Origin: Methylophaga sp. 41_12_T18
GTDB taxonomy: Bacteria > Pseudomonadota > Gammaproteobacteria > Nitrosococcales > Methylophagaceae
Reading direction: 5' to 3'
Length of the DNA: 37,743 bases
Assembly (NCBI GenBank): GCA_002163115.1
Contig: MAAI01000034.1
Location: 457-38,199, forward strand
Within the stretch, counting starts at the first letter, position 1. Every line of letters begins with the position of its first letter. A program made the position numbers and the translations under genes. The notes beneath the pieces were generated by a model, which searched no databases, was not told the DNA's origin, and saw only the letters and a program-made list of their open reading frames with translations. Shown piece after piece: positions 1-9,303 of this stretch.

Positions 1-285
1 TGAAAAATAAGGCTCAAATATTTTTTGCGTAATTTCTTCTGATACCCCTCCTCCACTATCTGTTAAATTAATCTCAATAACATGGTGTTCATTTTGTTTT
101 ACATCAATCAAAATTATTTTTTCAATATCACTTTTTTTGCATACTGCTTCTTTTGCATTATTAATGGTATTTATCATTACTTGTATAAAATTTTCTTTGT
201 TACCTTCAAATATTATGTTTTCATCACCAGTAATAATCAAATGAACAGATTGTTCTTTTAGTGCAGTTGTGATTAAATTTGAATA
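1..285 (-). other. Histidine-kinase HATPase_c segment joined in frame to the formate dehydrogenase gene
   Basis: Read on the minus strand, this stretch encodes an N-box (VMINTINNAKEAV) and a G1 box with what follows it (DSGGGVSEEITQKIFEPYF), the standard order of a histidine-kinase ATP-binding domain. It has no stop in frame with the upstream NuoF-like sequence. By hand count, bases 1-300 hold about 25% G+C, while bases 301-360 hold 34 of 60. The abrupt change in both domain and composition at about base 285 suggests either a misjoined contig end or a recombination breakpoint. The exact breakpoint is uncertain by some 10-20 bases, because the bases for DTLNEY could belong to either side. Confidence 0.75.
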
Positions 286-1689
286 TTCATTTAAAGTATC
301 AAAATCGAGTGGGATATTGCCCATCGAAGCAGGCAAAATACCGCCTGAAGCACCGCCAGGGAAGTAACCATAAAAGGTATGGCCTTCCGTCATGCCGCCA
401 CAATATTCATCGATCAATTCTTGCATGGTGATCCCTGCAGGAGCTAAATGCACACCTGGCTTATTCACCCGGCCACTGACCGAAAATGAACGTAAACCAA
501 CACGACCATTTCGACCATGATCAGTTAAACATTGCGGTCCTTTTTCTAAAATATCGCGAACCCAATAAACTGATTCCATATTGTGCTCTAAAGTCGGACG
601 ACCAAACAAACCAACTTGAGCCACAAACGGTGGCCGCAATCGAGGCATGCCACGCTTACCTTCAATTGACTCAATCATGGCTGATTCTTCACCACAGATA
701 TAAGCACCTGCGCCACGACGTAAATGGATGGTCGGTAAATTTTCAACGGGAGAATTGGCTTTTAATTTTGCAATTTCAACGGTCAATGACTCTCGGATAG
801 CTGCATATTCATCACGTAAGTAAATGTAGATTTCATTAATGCCAACAGCCCAAGCTGCAATCAAAGCACCTTCTAGGAAACAGTGTGGATCACGATCAAG
901 GTAATATTTATCTTTAAAGGTTCCGGGTTCACCTTCATCAATATTAATGGCCATTAATTTAGGATCAGGTTGGTCTCGAACAATTCGCCATTTTCGACCG
1001 GCAGGGAAACCCGCGCCACCCAAACCACGCAAACCAGAATCATCCATCGAATCTAATACTTTATCGATGCTATAAGTACCATTCATACAAGCACGGTAAG
1101 TTTCGTAACCACCGTTCTCAACATAGGCGTCGAATTCAATTGGAGTAATTTGTTCAGGTTCGATTGCTTTGGCTGCTACTGCTTGTTCTACCTTAGCAAC
1201 ATCAGCATGTTCAATTGGATTCATACCAACCACAGCAACAGGCGCTTTGTCACAACGACCAATACAAGGCACACGTTGCACACGGACATCATCGCCCATA
1301 CCGTCTTCTAATGAATCAATTAAACCTTGTGCGCCCATCATGTCACAGGTCAGAGATTCACAAACTCGCACCGTTAAAGCTGGGGGCGGCGTTTCATTTT
1401 CTTTAATAATATCAAAGTGATGGTAGAAAGTTGCTACTTCATATACTTCTGCTTTAGACAATTTCATCTCACGAGCTAATGCTACTAAGTGAGGTGCAGA
1501 AATATGTTGATATGCATCTTGAATCTTATGTAGATGCTCAATTAATAAATCTTTTTGACGAGATTCATCGCCCAACAGGGCTTGAACTTCAGCTAACGCT
1601 TTAGGATCAACTTGTCGACCTTTTCCAACAGCCCTAGGTAACTTTAATTTATTACCTTGTTTTCGAGCACTAATTTGCTGCTCACTCAT
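1..1689 (-). CDS. NAD-linked formate dehydrogenase beta subunit (fused NuoE-NuoF, Fdh1B-like); open at left edge, C-terminal part replaced
   Basis: The diaphorase subunit passes electrons from the formate-oxidising subunit to NAD+. The ATG at 1689 opens a frame that stays open to the window edge. Residues about 30-165 are NuoE-like, with 2Fe-2S ligands C110, C115, C142 and C146. Residues about 190-467 are NuoF-like, with the FMN/NADH motifs GLRGLGGAGFPAGRKW, DEGEPGTFKD and GAGAYICGEES. This fused layout matches Methylobacterium Fdh1B from memory. After LDFDTLNEY (codons near base 285) the family expects GCFIGSAA and then a CGQCTPC 4Fe-4S motif, and neither is present. About 95 residues of histidine-kinase ATPase domain follow in the same frame. 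The catalytic subunit would normally lie further left. The NuoEF part is confident; whether the fused product is real is doubtful. Confidence 0.85.
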   Translation of the reverse strand, partial: MSEQQISARKQGNKLKLPRAVGKGRQVDPKALAEVQALLGDESRQKDLLIEHLHKIQDAYQHISAPHLVALAREMKLSKAEVYEVATFYHHFDIIKENETPPPALTVRVCESLTCDMMGAQGLIDSLEDGMGDDVRVQRVPCIGRCDKAPVAVVGMNPIEHADVAKVEQAVAAKAIEPEQITPIEFDAYVENGGYETYRACMNGTYSIDKVLDSMDDSGLRGLGGAGFPAGRKWRIVRDQPDPKLMAINIDEGEPGTFKDKYYLDRDPHCFLEGALIAAWAVGINEIYIYLRDEYAAIRESLTVEIAKLKANSPVENLPTIHLRRGAGAYICGEESAMIESIEGKRGMPRLRPPFVAQVGLFGRPTLEHNMESVYWVRDILEKGPQCLTDHGRNGRVGLRSFSVSGRVNKPGVHLAPAGITMQELIDEYCGGMTEGHTFYGYFPGGASGGILPASMGNIPLDFDTLNEYSNLITTALKEQSVHLIITGDENIIFEGNKENFIQVMINTINNAKEAVCKKSDIEKIILIDVKQNEHHVIEINLTDSGGGVSEEITQKIFEPYFS

Positions 1690-2286
1690 GAAACTGCCTC
1701 TCTCAATATCAATGCCATTGTCAGCATTACACTTAGTTAAAATTTCATAAAAATTAACACGTGTTTAATAACTTGTGAAGTAAATAACGGCGTCCACTAA
1801 AAACATCGTTTATAGAACTTTTTTTGTTCAAATACCTGAGCTTATGCAAACGGAGTCAAAGCAAAACATCCGCACCAAATAAATGCGTAAATCATCACTC
1901 AAACACTAAATTAGTGCAGGATAAGCAAATATTATGGCATGTATCACTTAAAGTTATCCTTTTTGTGAAATAGCTATCACAGTACTTAATTTGCGAAATT
2001 CAGCTGGTTGCAAGTTTTTCTTTTCCGATCCATATCGAGTTAAAAGACTGGTTTGCGCAAATATTTTGCTCATTTCCATGTTTTTTACTGCATTAAATTT
2101 ATGCTTATTAACTTAAATAGGCATAAATTTAATCACACAAAGCTTAACCTTGGTCTATATCCAATTGCACCAGCGGGGATAAAAAATAAGCCAAAAAGGA
2201 GTATAGTTAAGCTATACAACGCTAAGATACAATCTAAGCCGTTAATTTCTATCCAAAAAAAACCAATGTACCGCGAGGTAAATTGT
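1690..2286. other. Non-coding divergent promoter region, about 600 bases
   Basis: This gap separates the leftward formate dehydrogenase subunit gene from the rightward PAS/chemoreceptor pair, so it should hold both promoters. It is AT-rich. I looked for sigma-54 (GG-N10-GC) and sigma-28 type promoters and for an FNR-type TTGAT-N4-ATCAA palindrome and found no good match. An open frame begins at 2053 in phase with the PAS gene, but its first 78 codons resemble no domain, so I treat them as untranslated. Confidence 0.5.
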
Positions 2287-2799
2287 ATGGTGACGCCCAA
2301 CTCGAAAGAACTAAAGTTACCGGAAAACTCTCTCCTCGTTTCCAAAACGAATACCAAAGGTGTCATCACCTACTGTAATGACACCTTTATGGAAGTCACT
2401 GGCTACTATGAAGAAGAGTTATTAGGCCAGTCTCACCACATCATTCGACACCCGGACATGCCACAAAGTTTTTACCTATTAATGCAACGCCGCTTAAAAC
2501 AAGGCGATGAGTTTTTGGGGTTTATAAAACACTTAACAAAAAATGGTAACTATTTCTGGAGTTTTGCCACTATCACTCCCAGCTTCGATATTGACAGTCA
2601 GGTTATTGGCTATTTCTCAGCTTCGCGTTGTCCAGCTAGCTCTGGAGTAAGTTATTTCGAAGCGCTATATCAACGTATGGTCGATGAAGAAAGTAGCAAT
2701 ACAGATCAATTAGGTGTTGAAACTGCCCTGCAGATTTTGAACGATGATGTTCAAGATAAAGGAGGATACAATGAATTTATTTGTTCCTTTTACCGTTAG
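2287..2799 (+). CDS. Soluble Aer-like PAS-domain sensor protein
   Basis: This 170-residue protein is essentially one PAS domain (residues about 12-115) with a short tail and no membrane segment. The sequence [10 protein letters not shown], the stretch IIRHPDMP (residues 52-59) and a following KNGNYFW are the pattern of the FAD-binding PAS domain of the Aer energy-taxis receptor. The start at 2287 is chosen because GAGGT at 2275-2279 lies 7 bases upstream and the PAS domain begins soon after; the frame is open further upstream but looks non-coding. The 3' end overlaps the next gene's start by 29 bases, so the two are probably translationally coupled. Inferred role: a redox or energy sensor that docks on the chemoreceptor encoded next, as Campylobacter CetB does on CetA. 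The cofactor is not shown. Confidence 0.8.
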   Translation: MVTPNSKELKLPENSLLVSKTNTKGVITYCNDTFMEVTGYYEEELLGQSHHIIRHPDMPQSFYLLMQRRLKQGDEFLGFIKHLTKNGNYFWSFATITPSFDIDSQVIGYFSASRCPASSGVSYFEALYQRMVDEESSNTDQLGVETALQILNDDVQDKGGYNEFICSFYR

Positions 2800-4267
2800 A
2801 AAAGCACTGTGGATAAATAGCTTATTATTACTCTCAGTATTAATAGTTAGTTATTTTTACCCATCACCAGTTTTAACATTAAGTTCAATAGCGATAACCA
2901 CCGCAGTCCTCGTCGCGAGTCAAAATAAATCCGAACTAAACTCTGATCCTGTCATCAAAAAACTGCAGTTATTAGCACGTCAAATTAGTAAAGGTAATCT
3001 TGAAAATAGAATAACCACCGTTGCATGGGAGCATCCATTAAACCCATTAGTCCACCAACTCAATGCTGCAATTGATCAAGTAGAAACCTATATCAGAGAA
3101 GTTGATGCTGTTTTAGCTCTAGCGCGTAAAGGTAAATATTATCGTCGTACTTTTCCTGTAGGCCTTGGTGGCCGATTTATGTACGGTTTACAACGCATTG
3201 ATAAATCATTAGCCGATATGGAACAAGCTTATAAACAAAGACAAGTCGACTCAATGTTTGCTGAGTTGGGTCAATTAAAAACAACTAACCTACTCAAAAA
3301 CCTAATCGATAATCAACGTGATCTTGCCCATATCAGAAATGAAATGGACGATGTTCAAGAGTTATCTAAACAAGCTGTCGATAAGGCGATGAGTAACCAG
3401 CCATTAGTAGAAAGTGTTGCTAATAAGCTCACTTATGTCTCTGAACGCTCCACCATTTTAAGCCAAGATGCTGACGATCTTGCTACCAGTAGTAATGAAA
3501 TATCTAATATGGTTCAAATCATTACTGGTGTTGCAGAACAAACTAATATGTTGGCTTTAAATGCAGCAATAGAAGCTGCTAGAGCAGGTGAGCATGGGCG
3601 AGGATTTGCGGTCGTAGCTGATGAAGTAAAAAGTCTTGCTGAAAGCACCAAAGAAGCAGCCAATAATATTGCCGAGATCATTAAACGTTTTTCATCTGCC
3701 AGTAGCAATATGTCAGCAAGCACAAAAACAATGACTAGCTCAGCAATGGAATCACAAGCCATTATTACTGATTTTGAGCAAAGTTTTGGTGAATTTGCAC
3801 GCCTAGCTCAATCAACCAATGAACAAGTTGCTTCAGTCAAAGTGACCTGTGATGCAGCATTAATCAAGGTCGATCATGTTGTCTATATGCAGAACACGTA
3901 TCATGCGGTCGAGGTCAACGATCTAAATAGTGAAGAAGGCCAAAATATAGCTCAGAACGATCAAGAGTGTCGGTTTGGCTTATGGTACTTTAGCGGTGAA
4001 GGTCGTGAATCGTATAGCCACCTACCCATCTATAACGCCATCGCCTTTCCTCACCAACAGCTACATGAAAATGTGCATATTTTAACGGACGAAATCAAAA
4101 ACAAAGACTGGCTAACCTCAACTACCAGCCACAAAAAAATCATTGAGTACTTTAATAAGGCTGAAACAGCCAGTCTGGAGTTAGTTCAATTAGTCGATCA
4201 GATGGCACATGAAAAAGAGAAATTTGAAACAAGCTCGACAGAACAATCCGAAGTCGAATTATTTTAA
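2771..4267 (+). CDS. Methyl-accepting chemotaxis protein without periplasmic sensor domain, with C-terminal zinc-binding CZB domain
   Basis: This 498-residue chemoreceptor would signal to CheA/CheW. Residues about 12-50 form a short membrane hairpin with no room for a periplasmic ligand-binding domain, followed by a HAMP-like linker. The signalling hairpin tip lies around residues 256-298 ([21 protein letters not shown], then [15 protein letters not shown]). The C-terminal region (about 365-480) looks like a chemoreceptor zinc-binding domain: H369, C400 in CRFGLWY, and H428/H432 in HQQLH are the likely metal ligands. No NWETF-type tethering pentapeptide is present. The ATG at 2771 has an ideal AAAGGAGG 5 bases upstream; frames from upstream starts lack this. 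The PAS protein before it probably supplies the sensory input. Its stop lies 17 bases from the convergent fdhC stop. Confidence 0.9.
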   Translation: MNLFVPFTVRKALWINSLLLLSVLIVSYFYPSPVLTLSSIAITTAVLVASQNKSELNSDPVIKKLQLLARQISKGNLENRITTVAWEHPLNPLVHQLNAAIDQVETYIREVDAVLALARKGKYYRRTFPVGLGGRFMYGLQRIDKSLADMEQAYKQRQVDSMFAELGQLKTTNLLKNLIDNQRDLAHIRNEMDDVQELSKQAVDKAMSNQPLVESVANKLTYVSERSTILSQDADDLATSSNEISNMVQIITGVAEQTNMLALNAAIEAARAGEHGRGFAVVADEVKSLAESTKEAANNIAEIIKRFSSASSNMSASTKTMTSSAMESQAIITDFEQSFGEFARLAQSTNEQVASVKVTCDAALIKVDHVVYMQNTYHAVEVNDLNSEEGQNIAQNDQECRFGLWYFSGEGRESYSHLPIYNAIAFPHQQLHENVHILTDEIKNKDWLTSTTSHKKIIEYFNKAETASLELVQLVDQMAHEKEKFETSSTEQSEVELF

Positions 4268-4284
4268 TCGAGCTTGGTTAAACA

Positions 4285-5301
4285 TTATTTTTCAGGATCG
4301 TTCACTTCACCCTTTTTTTCTAGCTCTTTAAACCATAAGTCATGGTGTTGTTCTGCCCAGGCGGTATCAACTTGACCGGTAACCATACCTTCTAAAGCGC
4401 CTTCCGTTCCGGCTGTACCGATATAAATATGACCAAATGCAAAGCTTATCAAAACAATAGCCGTCAATAAATGAATTAAATGAGACAGCTGAATTAACTC
4501 ACGCTCTTGATCAAAGTTAGGGAAATCTAACACTAGACCAGAGATACATAAAGCTACACCGGCAGTCGCTAAAGTCCAGAACCATAACTTCTCACCACCA
4601 TTAAGCTTTTCTGCAGAAGGGTGATTATCGCCAATCATTCCGCCGTAAGCTTTAAACCATTCCCAATCAACTTTGTTTAAATAGTTATTACCAAACCATT
4701 TGATGATCATGCTGAACAAGCCGACCATAAATACCGGACCTAAAATGTTATGAGTCCATTTGGATAACGCAGCATAAGTAGAAAATCCTTCATGACCAAA
4801 CACCGGAATTAACACTGCGCGACCATATAATAAGCTCAGGCCAGTAATAGCCAATATGACAAATAAACTAGCCGTGATCCAATGCATCCGACGCTCGTTT
4901 AAAGTCCAACGCTGCACTGTTTTACCAGTACGTTCATGCGTTAACTCAACACGGCCGCGCCACATATAAAACAGCGCTAATACCGCCAAGGTAAAACCGA
5001 TGATTACACTGCCAAAAATAGCTAATGGTCCATTTCTGAGTTGACGCCAATTCTGACCCGAGCCTTGAATCAGTTCATTAGTCTCACGGCCTTTCACCGC
5101 TGAATAACCATTGGTATTGTCACGAACCATACGCCAATAATCTGCACGTGGATTGGTTTGTTGAACCTGTTGTTGCTGTTCTTCAGCCGTCGCAAAGCCA
5201 GTCGAAATATAACCGGTCATTGGCAGTAATACGATCGCCAACAACATGAACAATCCTGTCCACGCCATCATTTTTTTGCGTTTATTTAATGAATTGGCCA
5301 T
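4285..5301 (-). CDS. fdhC: Formate dehydrogenase gamma subunit, membrane cytochrome b
   Basis: This 338-residue inner-membrane di-haem cytochrome b anchors the periplasmic formate dehydrogenase and passes electrons to quinone. It has an N-terminal hydrophobic segment (about 12-30), a hydrophilic stretch, and then about four more membrane helices. Candidate haem-ligand histidines sit in RRMHW, KWTHNILGP, SHLIHLL and FGHIYIGT. At 338 residues with an N-terminal extension, it fits the longer FdhC type rather than the roughly 215-residue E. coli FdnI. It is the last gene of fdhX-fdhA-fdhB-lipoprotein-fdhC, starting 6 bases after the lipoprotein stop. No strong Shine-Dalgarno site is visible before its ATG, so coupling to the upstream gene is likely. 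Confidence 0.9.
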   Translation of the reverse strand: MANSLNKRKKMMAWTGLFMLLAIVLLPMTGYISTGFATAEEQQQQVQQTNPRADYWRMVRDNTNGYSAVKGRETNELIQGSGQNWRQLRNGPLAIFGSVIIGFTLAVLALFYMWRGRVELTHERTGKTVQRWTLNERRMHWITASLFVILAITGLSLLYGRAVLIPVFGHEGFSTYAALSKWTHNILGPVFMVGLFSMIIKWFGNNYLNKVDWEWFKAYGGMIGDNHPSAEKLNGGEKLWFWTLATAGVALCISGLVLDFPNFDQERELIQLSHLIHLLTAIVLISFAFGHIYIGTAGTEGALEGMVTGQVDTAWAEQHHDLWFKELEKKGEVNDPEK

Positions 5302-5307
5302 TTTATT

Positions 5308-5490
5308 CTATCGATCCGTTTGCACATGTAAGAAACGTTTTTTTAATATTTGTTCACGTTCTTCAGCTGCTAAAGCATGTTTATCGGTTTTACCTTTATA
5401 AACACCTGGCTCATGTAAGGTCACCTCAGCACTTTCATAACAAGCAGTCAGTGACAGTAACGTCACGAGAATAGTTAATAATTTCATCAT
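5308..5490 (-). CDS. Small lipoprotein encoded between fdhB and fdhC
   Basis: A 60-residue protein with a short hydrophobic signal and lipobox LTAC (lipid-bearing Cys17), followed by about 43 polar residues containing EPGVYKGKTD and ending HVQTDR. Its ATG overlaps the fdhB stop (TAATG) and it ends 6 bases before fdhC, so it is locked into the formate dehydrogenase operon. I do not recognise a named family. The context suggests a membrane-attached assembly or stability factor, or a minor subunit of the complex. A second ATG one codon in is equally possible as the start. Confidence 0.8.
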   Translation of the reverse strand: MMKLLTILVTLLSLTACYESAEVTLHEPGVYKGKTDKHALAAEEREQILKKRFLHVQTDR

Positions 5491-6074
5491 TAATCTTTAT
5501 AAGCTGTGTTCCAGCCCCAAACTTCTGGTCGACCTTCACGGCGTACAACACGGTTACGGAATAAATCAGCAACCACATCACCATCACCAGCAAGCAATGA
5601 CTTGGTAGAACACATCTCAGCACATAAAGGTAATTTACCTTCGGCTAGACGGTTACGACCATATTTATCTAACTCTTCATGCGAATGATCTTCTTCTGGT
5701 CCACCAGCACAAAATGTACATTTATCCATTTTGCCACGTGCGCCAAAAGCACCATCTTGTGCATATTGCGGCGCACCAAATGGGCAGGCATAAAAGCAAT
5801 AGCCACAGCCAATGCAGATATCTTTATCATGCAAAACCACACCATCATCGGTAGTGTAGAAGCAATCTACCGGACATACCGCCTGACATGGCGCATCACT
5901 ACAATGCATACACGCAACGGAAATAGATTTCTCGCCTGGCAGGCCATCATCTAAAGTGACCACGCGGCGGCGATTGATACCCCAAGGTACCTCATGTTCA
6001 TTTTTACACGCAGTAACACATGCATTACATTCAATGCAGCGCTCTGCATCACACAAAAATTTCATACGAGCCAT
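5490..6074 (-). CDS. fdhB: Formate dehydrogenase beta subunit, 4Fe-4S ferredoxin type
   Basis: This 194-residue electron-transfer subunit carries electrons from FdhA to cytochrome b. Cysteine groups for four 4Fe-4S clusters are visible in order: CIECNACVTAC, CMHCSDAPCQAVC, CIGCGYCFYAC, and a CTFC group that pairs with a later CAEMC. Unlike E. coli FdnH (near 290 residues) it lacks the C-terminal transmembrane helix, so FdhC alone must anchor the complex. It has no signal peptide; presumably it crosses the membrane bound to FdhA on the Tat signal of the latter. It starts 13 bases after the fdhA stop and its own stop overlaps the start of the small lipoprotein gene. Confidence 0.94.
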   Translation of the reverse strand: MARMKFLCDAERCIECNACVTACKNEHEVPWGINRRRVVTLDDGLPGEKSISVACMHCSDAPCQAVCPVDCFYTTDDGVVLHDKDICIGCGYCFYACPFGAPQYAQDGAFGARGKMDKCTFCAGGPEEDHSHEELDKYGRNRLAEGKLPLCAEMCSTKSLLAGDGDVVADLFRNRVVRREGRPEVWGWNTAYKD

Positions 6075-6087
6075 TTAAAAAAACCCC

Positions 6088-8964
6088 TTATACGGCACGA
6101 ACACGGCACAAGGACACTTTGGTCTCTTGCATCGCAGTCACAGAATCATAACCATAGGTAAAGACGGTATTACACGACTCCCCTCGAACGTAAGGTGCTG
6201 TACCTTCTGGATATTTATCCAGTAGATCTTTACCTTGATAATGGCCACCAAAATGGAATGGCATAAACACCACTCCACGTTCCACTCTAGGAGTGACAAA
6301 GGCCATTACTTTGATGGAACCACCTTCTGGGCCATCCACCCAAATTTGCTCACCATGTTTAACGCCAACATCATTTGCATCTGCCGGATTAATTTCAATA
6401 AACATATCTTGCTGCAATTCAGCCAACCATGGATTGGATCGGGTTTCTTCACCACCACCTTCATACTCCACCAAACGACCACTGGTCATAATCAATGGAA
6501 ATTCTTGGCTAAAGTCTTGTTTTTGAATCGAACCATAACGAGTAGGTAGACGATAAAAACTCTTCCGATCTTCATAGGTTGGATATTTTTCAACCAAGTC
6601 ACGACGGTTGGTATATAAAGCTTCACGATGAATAGGCACCGGGTCAGGAAACTGCCAAACTATCGCACGCGCTTTAGCATTACCAAACGGTGCACAACCA
6701 TGCTTAATAGCTACACGTTGGATGCCGCCGGATAAGTCTGTTTTCCAGTTTTTACCTTCAGCCGCCTGTTTTTCTGCAGCAGTAAGATCATTCCACCAGC
6801 CTAATTGCTTAAGCATTTCACCGGTAAATTCAGGGTAACCATCTTCAATCTCTGATCCCTCAGTGAATGATCCTTCAGCCAATAAGTTTTCACCTTCATG
6901 TTCCACACCAAAACGAGCACGGAATGGTAAACCACCTTCAGCGACTGATTTGCTGGTGTCATACAATAATGGTGTGCCAGGATGCTTCATTTCTGGCGTG
7001 CCCCAACATGGCCAAGGCAGACCATAATATTCACCATCACAGGGGCCACCTTCAGCTTTCAAGGTAGTTTTATTAAAGGTGTGTAAATTCTCAGACTGTA
7101 ACTTCATCCGTTCCGGCGTTTGGCCGGTATAACCGATAGTCCACATGCCTCGATTAAACTCACGAGTAATATCTTCAATTAACGGCTCTTCACCATTGAC
7201 CTGAATGTGTTTGCACAGTTTATCTTCGTAACTAAATTTCTTGGCAAATTTATACATGATCACATGATCAGGTAAAGATTCGAACAATGGCTCAATGACC
7301 TTATGACGCCATTGCATAGAACGATTTGAAGAACTTAAAGAACCATAAGTCTCAAACTGGGTACATGCTGGTAATAGATAAATACCATCTTGACGATCAT
7401 TCATAACAGCAGAAGCTGATGGATAAGGATCAACGACAACCAGTAGATCTAACTTTTCCATCGCCGTTTTCATTTCAGGGCCACGCGTTTGACTATTAGG
7501 TGCATGTCCCCACAACACCATCGCCTTGATATTGTCATTTTGATCAATATCGTCTTTATTTTCTAAAACGCCATCAATCCAACGCGATACAGGAATACCT
7601 TTGGTATACATTGGGCTTACAGGTTTACCACCCGCTTCTTCATAGGCAGTTTGATCAAAGCGATTTTTAATCCACTCTAGATCCAAGTCCCATACTTTAG
7701 CCCAGTGTTTCCAAGCACCTTCTGATAGGCCGTAATATCCAGGTAAAGTATGTGATAACACACCTAAATCAGTCGCACCTTGTACATTGTCATGGCCACG
7801 GAATATATTTGTTCCGCCACCGGAAACACCCATATTTCCTAGCGCTAGCTGGAAAATACAGTAAGCACGAGTATTGTTATTACCAATCGTATGTTGAGTA
7901 CCACCCATGCACCAGATAAAAGTACCCGGACGGTGATCAGCCATTGTTTTTGCCGCTTTTAATACATCAGCTTCTTTGGCACCTGAGACACGTTCAACTT
8001 CTTCTGGTGTCCATTTAGCCACTTCTTCACGAATCTCATCCATGCCATAAACGCGTTGATGGATGAACTCTTTATCTTCCCAGCCATTTTTGAATATATG
8101 CCACAACATGCCCCAAACAAACGGCACGTCAGTACCCGGTCGGATACTAATATGCTGATCGGCATGAGCTGCGGTACGGGTAAAACGTGGATCAACAACA
8201 ATAATCGGTGCGCCTTTTTCTTTAGCACGGAAAATATGTTGTAAAGAAACCGGATGCGCTTCAGCAGGGTTAGCACCAATAATGAAAACGGCTTTTGAGT
8301 TATGAATATCGTTATACGAATTAGTCATCGCACCATAACCCCAGGTATTAGCAACCCCGGCTACCGTCGTTGAATGACAAATACGTGCTTGGTGATCAAC
8401 ATTATTTGATCCCCACAACGCTGCAAATTTACGGAATAAATATGCTTGTTCGTTACTGTGCTTAGCAGAGCCTAACCAATAAACCGAATCTGGGCCTGAT
8501 TGTTCACGAATTGACAGCATTTGGTCGCCAATTTCGTCAATTGCTTGTTCCCATGAAACACGTTGCCATTTACCGGCTACTTTTTTCATTGGGTATTTTA
8601 AGCGTTTCTCACCATGGCCATGCTCACGTAATGATGCACCTTTAGCACAATGAGAACCCAAGTTAAATGGATGTTCAAAGCTAGGCTCTTGGCCTGTCCA
8701 CACTCCATTTTGTACTTCGGCAACAACGCCACAACCGACACTACAATGGCTACATACACTGCGAACTTGCTTAATTTCGCCATCATCATAGGTCTGACGT
8801 GGTGCCGACTCAGAGGCATTAGCTTTTTGAATCATTGCTGACGGCAATAAGCTCATAAACGCAGCACCACTGACAGCGATACCGGAACCTCTTAAAAAGC
8901 TACGGCGGTTAATACCTAGTTGCTGATTGCCTTGTGACGAAGACTCTCGTTTTGTTAATTTCAT
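6088..8964 (-). CDS. fdhA: Periplasmic formate dehydrogenase catalytic subunit, molybdopterin type, cysteine active site
   Basis: This 958-residue enzyme oxidises formate to CO2 on a bis-MGD molybdenum or tungsten centre. A twin-arginine signal is plain (NRRSFLRG with R20-R21, then a hydrophobic stretch to about 47), so the folded enzyme is exported by Tat. The 4Fe-4S ligands are C71, C74, C78 and C106 (VCSHCSVGC, GSHCAKG). The metal ligand is C196 followed by H197 in the stretch ARICHSTTVAG; E. coli FdnG has selenocysteine here, so this is a selenium-independent form, and no in-frame UGA is read through. The C-terminal MoCo-dinucleotide domain is present (about 830-958). It lies 18 bases after the fdhX stop and is followed by fdhB. 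Confidence 0.96.
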   Translation of the reverse strand: MKLTKRESSSQGNQQLGINRRSFLRGSGIAVSGAAFMSLLPSAMIQKANASESAPRQTYDDGEIKQVRSVCSHCSVGCGVVAEVQNGVWTGQEPSFEHPFNLGSHCAKGASLREHGHGEKRLKYPMKKVAGKWQRVSWEQAIDEIGDQMLSIREQSGPDSVYWLGSAKHSNEQAYLFRKFAALWGSNNVDHQARICHSTTVAGVANTWGYGAMTNSYNDIHNSKAVFIIGANPAEAHPVSLQHIFRAKEKGAPIIVVDPRFTRTAAHADQHISIRPGTDVPFVWGMLWHIFKNGWEDKEFIHQRVYGMDEIREEVAKWTPEEVERVSGAKEADVLKAAKTMADHRPGTFIWCMGGTQHTIGNNNTRAYCIFQLALGNMGVSGGGTNIFRGHDNVQGATDLGVLSHTLPGYYGLSEGAWKHWAKVWDLDLEWIKNRFDQTAYEEAGGKPVSPMYTKGIPVSRWIDGVLENKDDIDQNDNIKAMVLWGHAPNSQTRGPEMKTAMEKLDLLVVVDPYPSASAVMNDRQDGIYLLPACTQFETYGSLSSSNRSMQWRHKVIEPLFESLPDHVIMYKFAKKFSYEDKLCKHIQVNGEEPLIEDITREFNRGMWTIGYTGQTPERMKLQSENLHTFNKTTLKAEGGPCDGEYYGLPWPCWGTPEMKHPGTPLLYDTSKSVAEGGLPFRARFGVEHEGENLLAEGSFTEGSEIEDGYPEFTGEMLKQLGWWNDLTAAEKQAAEGKNWKTDLSGGIQRVAIKHGCAPFGNAKARAIVWQFPDPVPIHREALYTNRRDLVEKYPTYEDRKSFYRLPTRYGSIQKQDFSQEFPLIMTSGRLVEYEGGGEETRSNPWLAELQQDMFIEINPADANDVGVKHGEQIWVDGPEGGSIKVMAFVTPRVERGVVFMPFHFGGHYQGKDLLDKYPEGTAPYVRGESCNTVFTYGYDSVTAMQETKVSLCRVRAV

Positions 8965-8982
8965 AAATCGTAATTCTTATGT

Positions 8983-9195
8983 TTAAAAGTCAGCAAGTTG
9001 ATAGTAAGTATCAACATGTTGGGTGCGTTGATAACCTTTCTTTTCTTTCAGTTCCACAGTCTGTTGCTTTTCAGGCACGACAATAGGTGCAGCCTGAACA
9101 AAAGGTGCGACAGCAATTACAGCACTGCCACCGACTACAGAGGTGAATTTATTAAGAAAATTGCGACGATTAATTAATTGTGATTTGGCTGTCAT
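8983..9195 (-). CDS. fdhX: FdhX, short twin-arginine protein of formate dehydrogenase operons
   Basis: A 70-residue protein opening with a twin-arginine signal (INRRNFLNK) and a hydrophobic core, followed by about 30 polar residues ending YYQLADF. It fits the small 'formate dehydrogenase region TAT target' family found immediately before fdhA in Shewanella and relatives. Its exact role is not established; an accessory role in assembling or exporting the complex is the usual guess. It is the first gene of the structural operon. A 191-base gap upstream contains a candidate Fur box at 9304-9322. Confidence 0.85.
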   Translation of the reverse strand: MTAKSQLINRRNFLNKFTSVVGGSAVIAVAPFVQAAPIVVPEKQQTVELKEKKGYQRTQHVDTYYQLADF

Positions 9196-9303
9196 AATAA
9201 TGAGGCTCTTTATTGTCAGCGAGGTGGTAAAAATTTAGGCGAATTTTATCATATATAGATCAGTATAAAGACTTTATATCACGCTATTCTAGCTAGGGCG
9301 GTT

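Noticed and set aside
2053-2286. N-terminal extension of the PAS gene from an upstream ATG
   Set aside because: The 78 extra codons have no domain character, and a good ribosome site (GAGGT) precedes the ATG at 2287.
8375-8381. Possible selenocysteine in FdhA
   Set aside because: The active-site codon encodes cysteine (C196); the frame has no internal UGA, so no selenocysteine insertion is needed.
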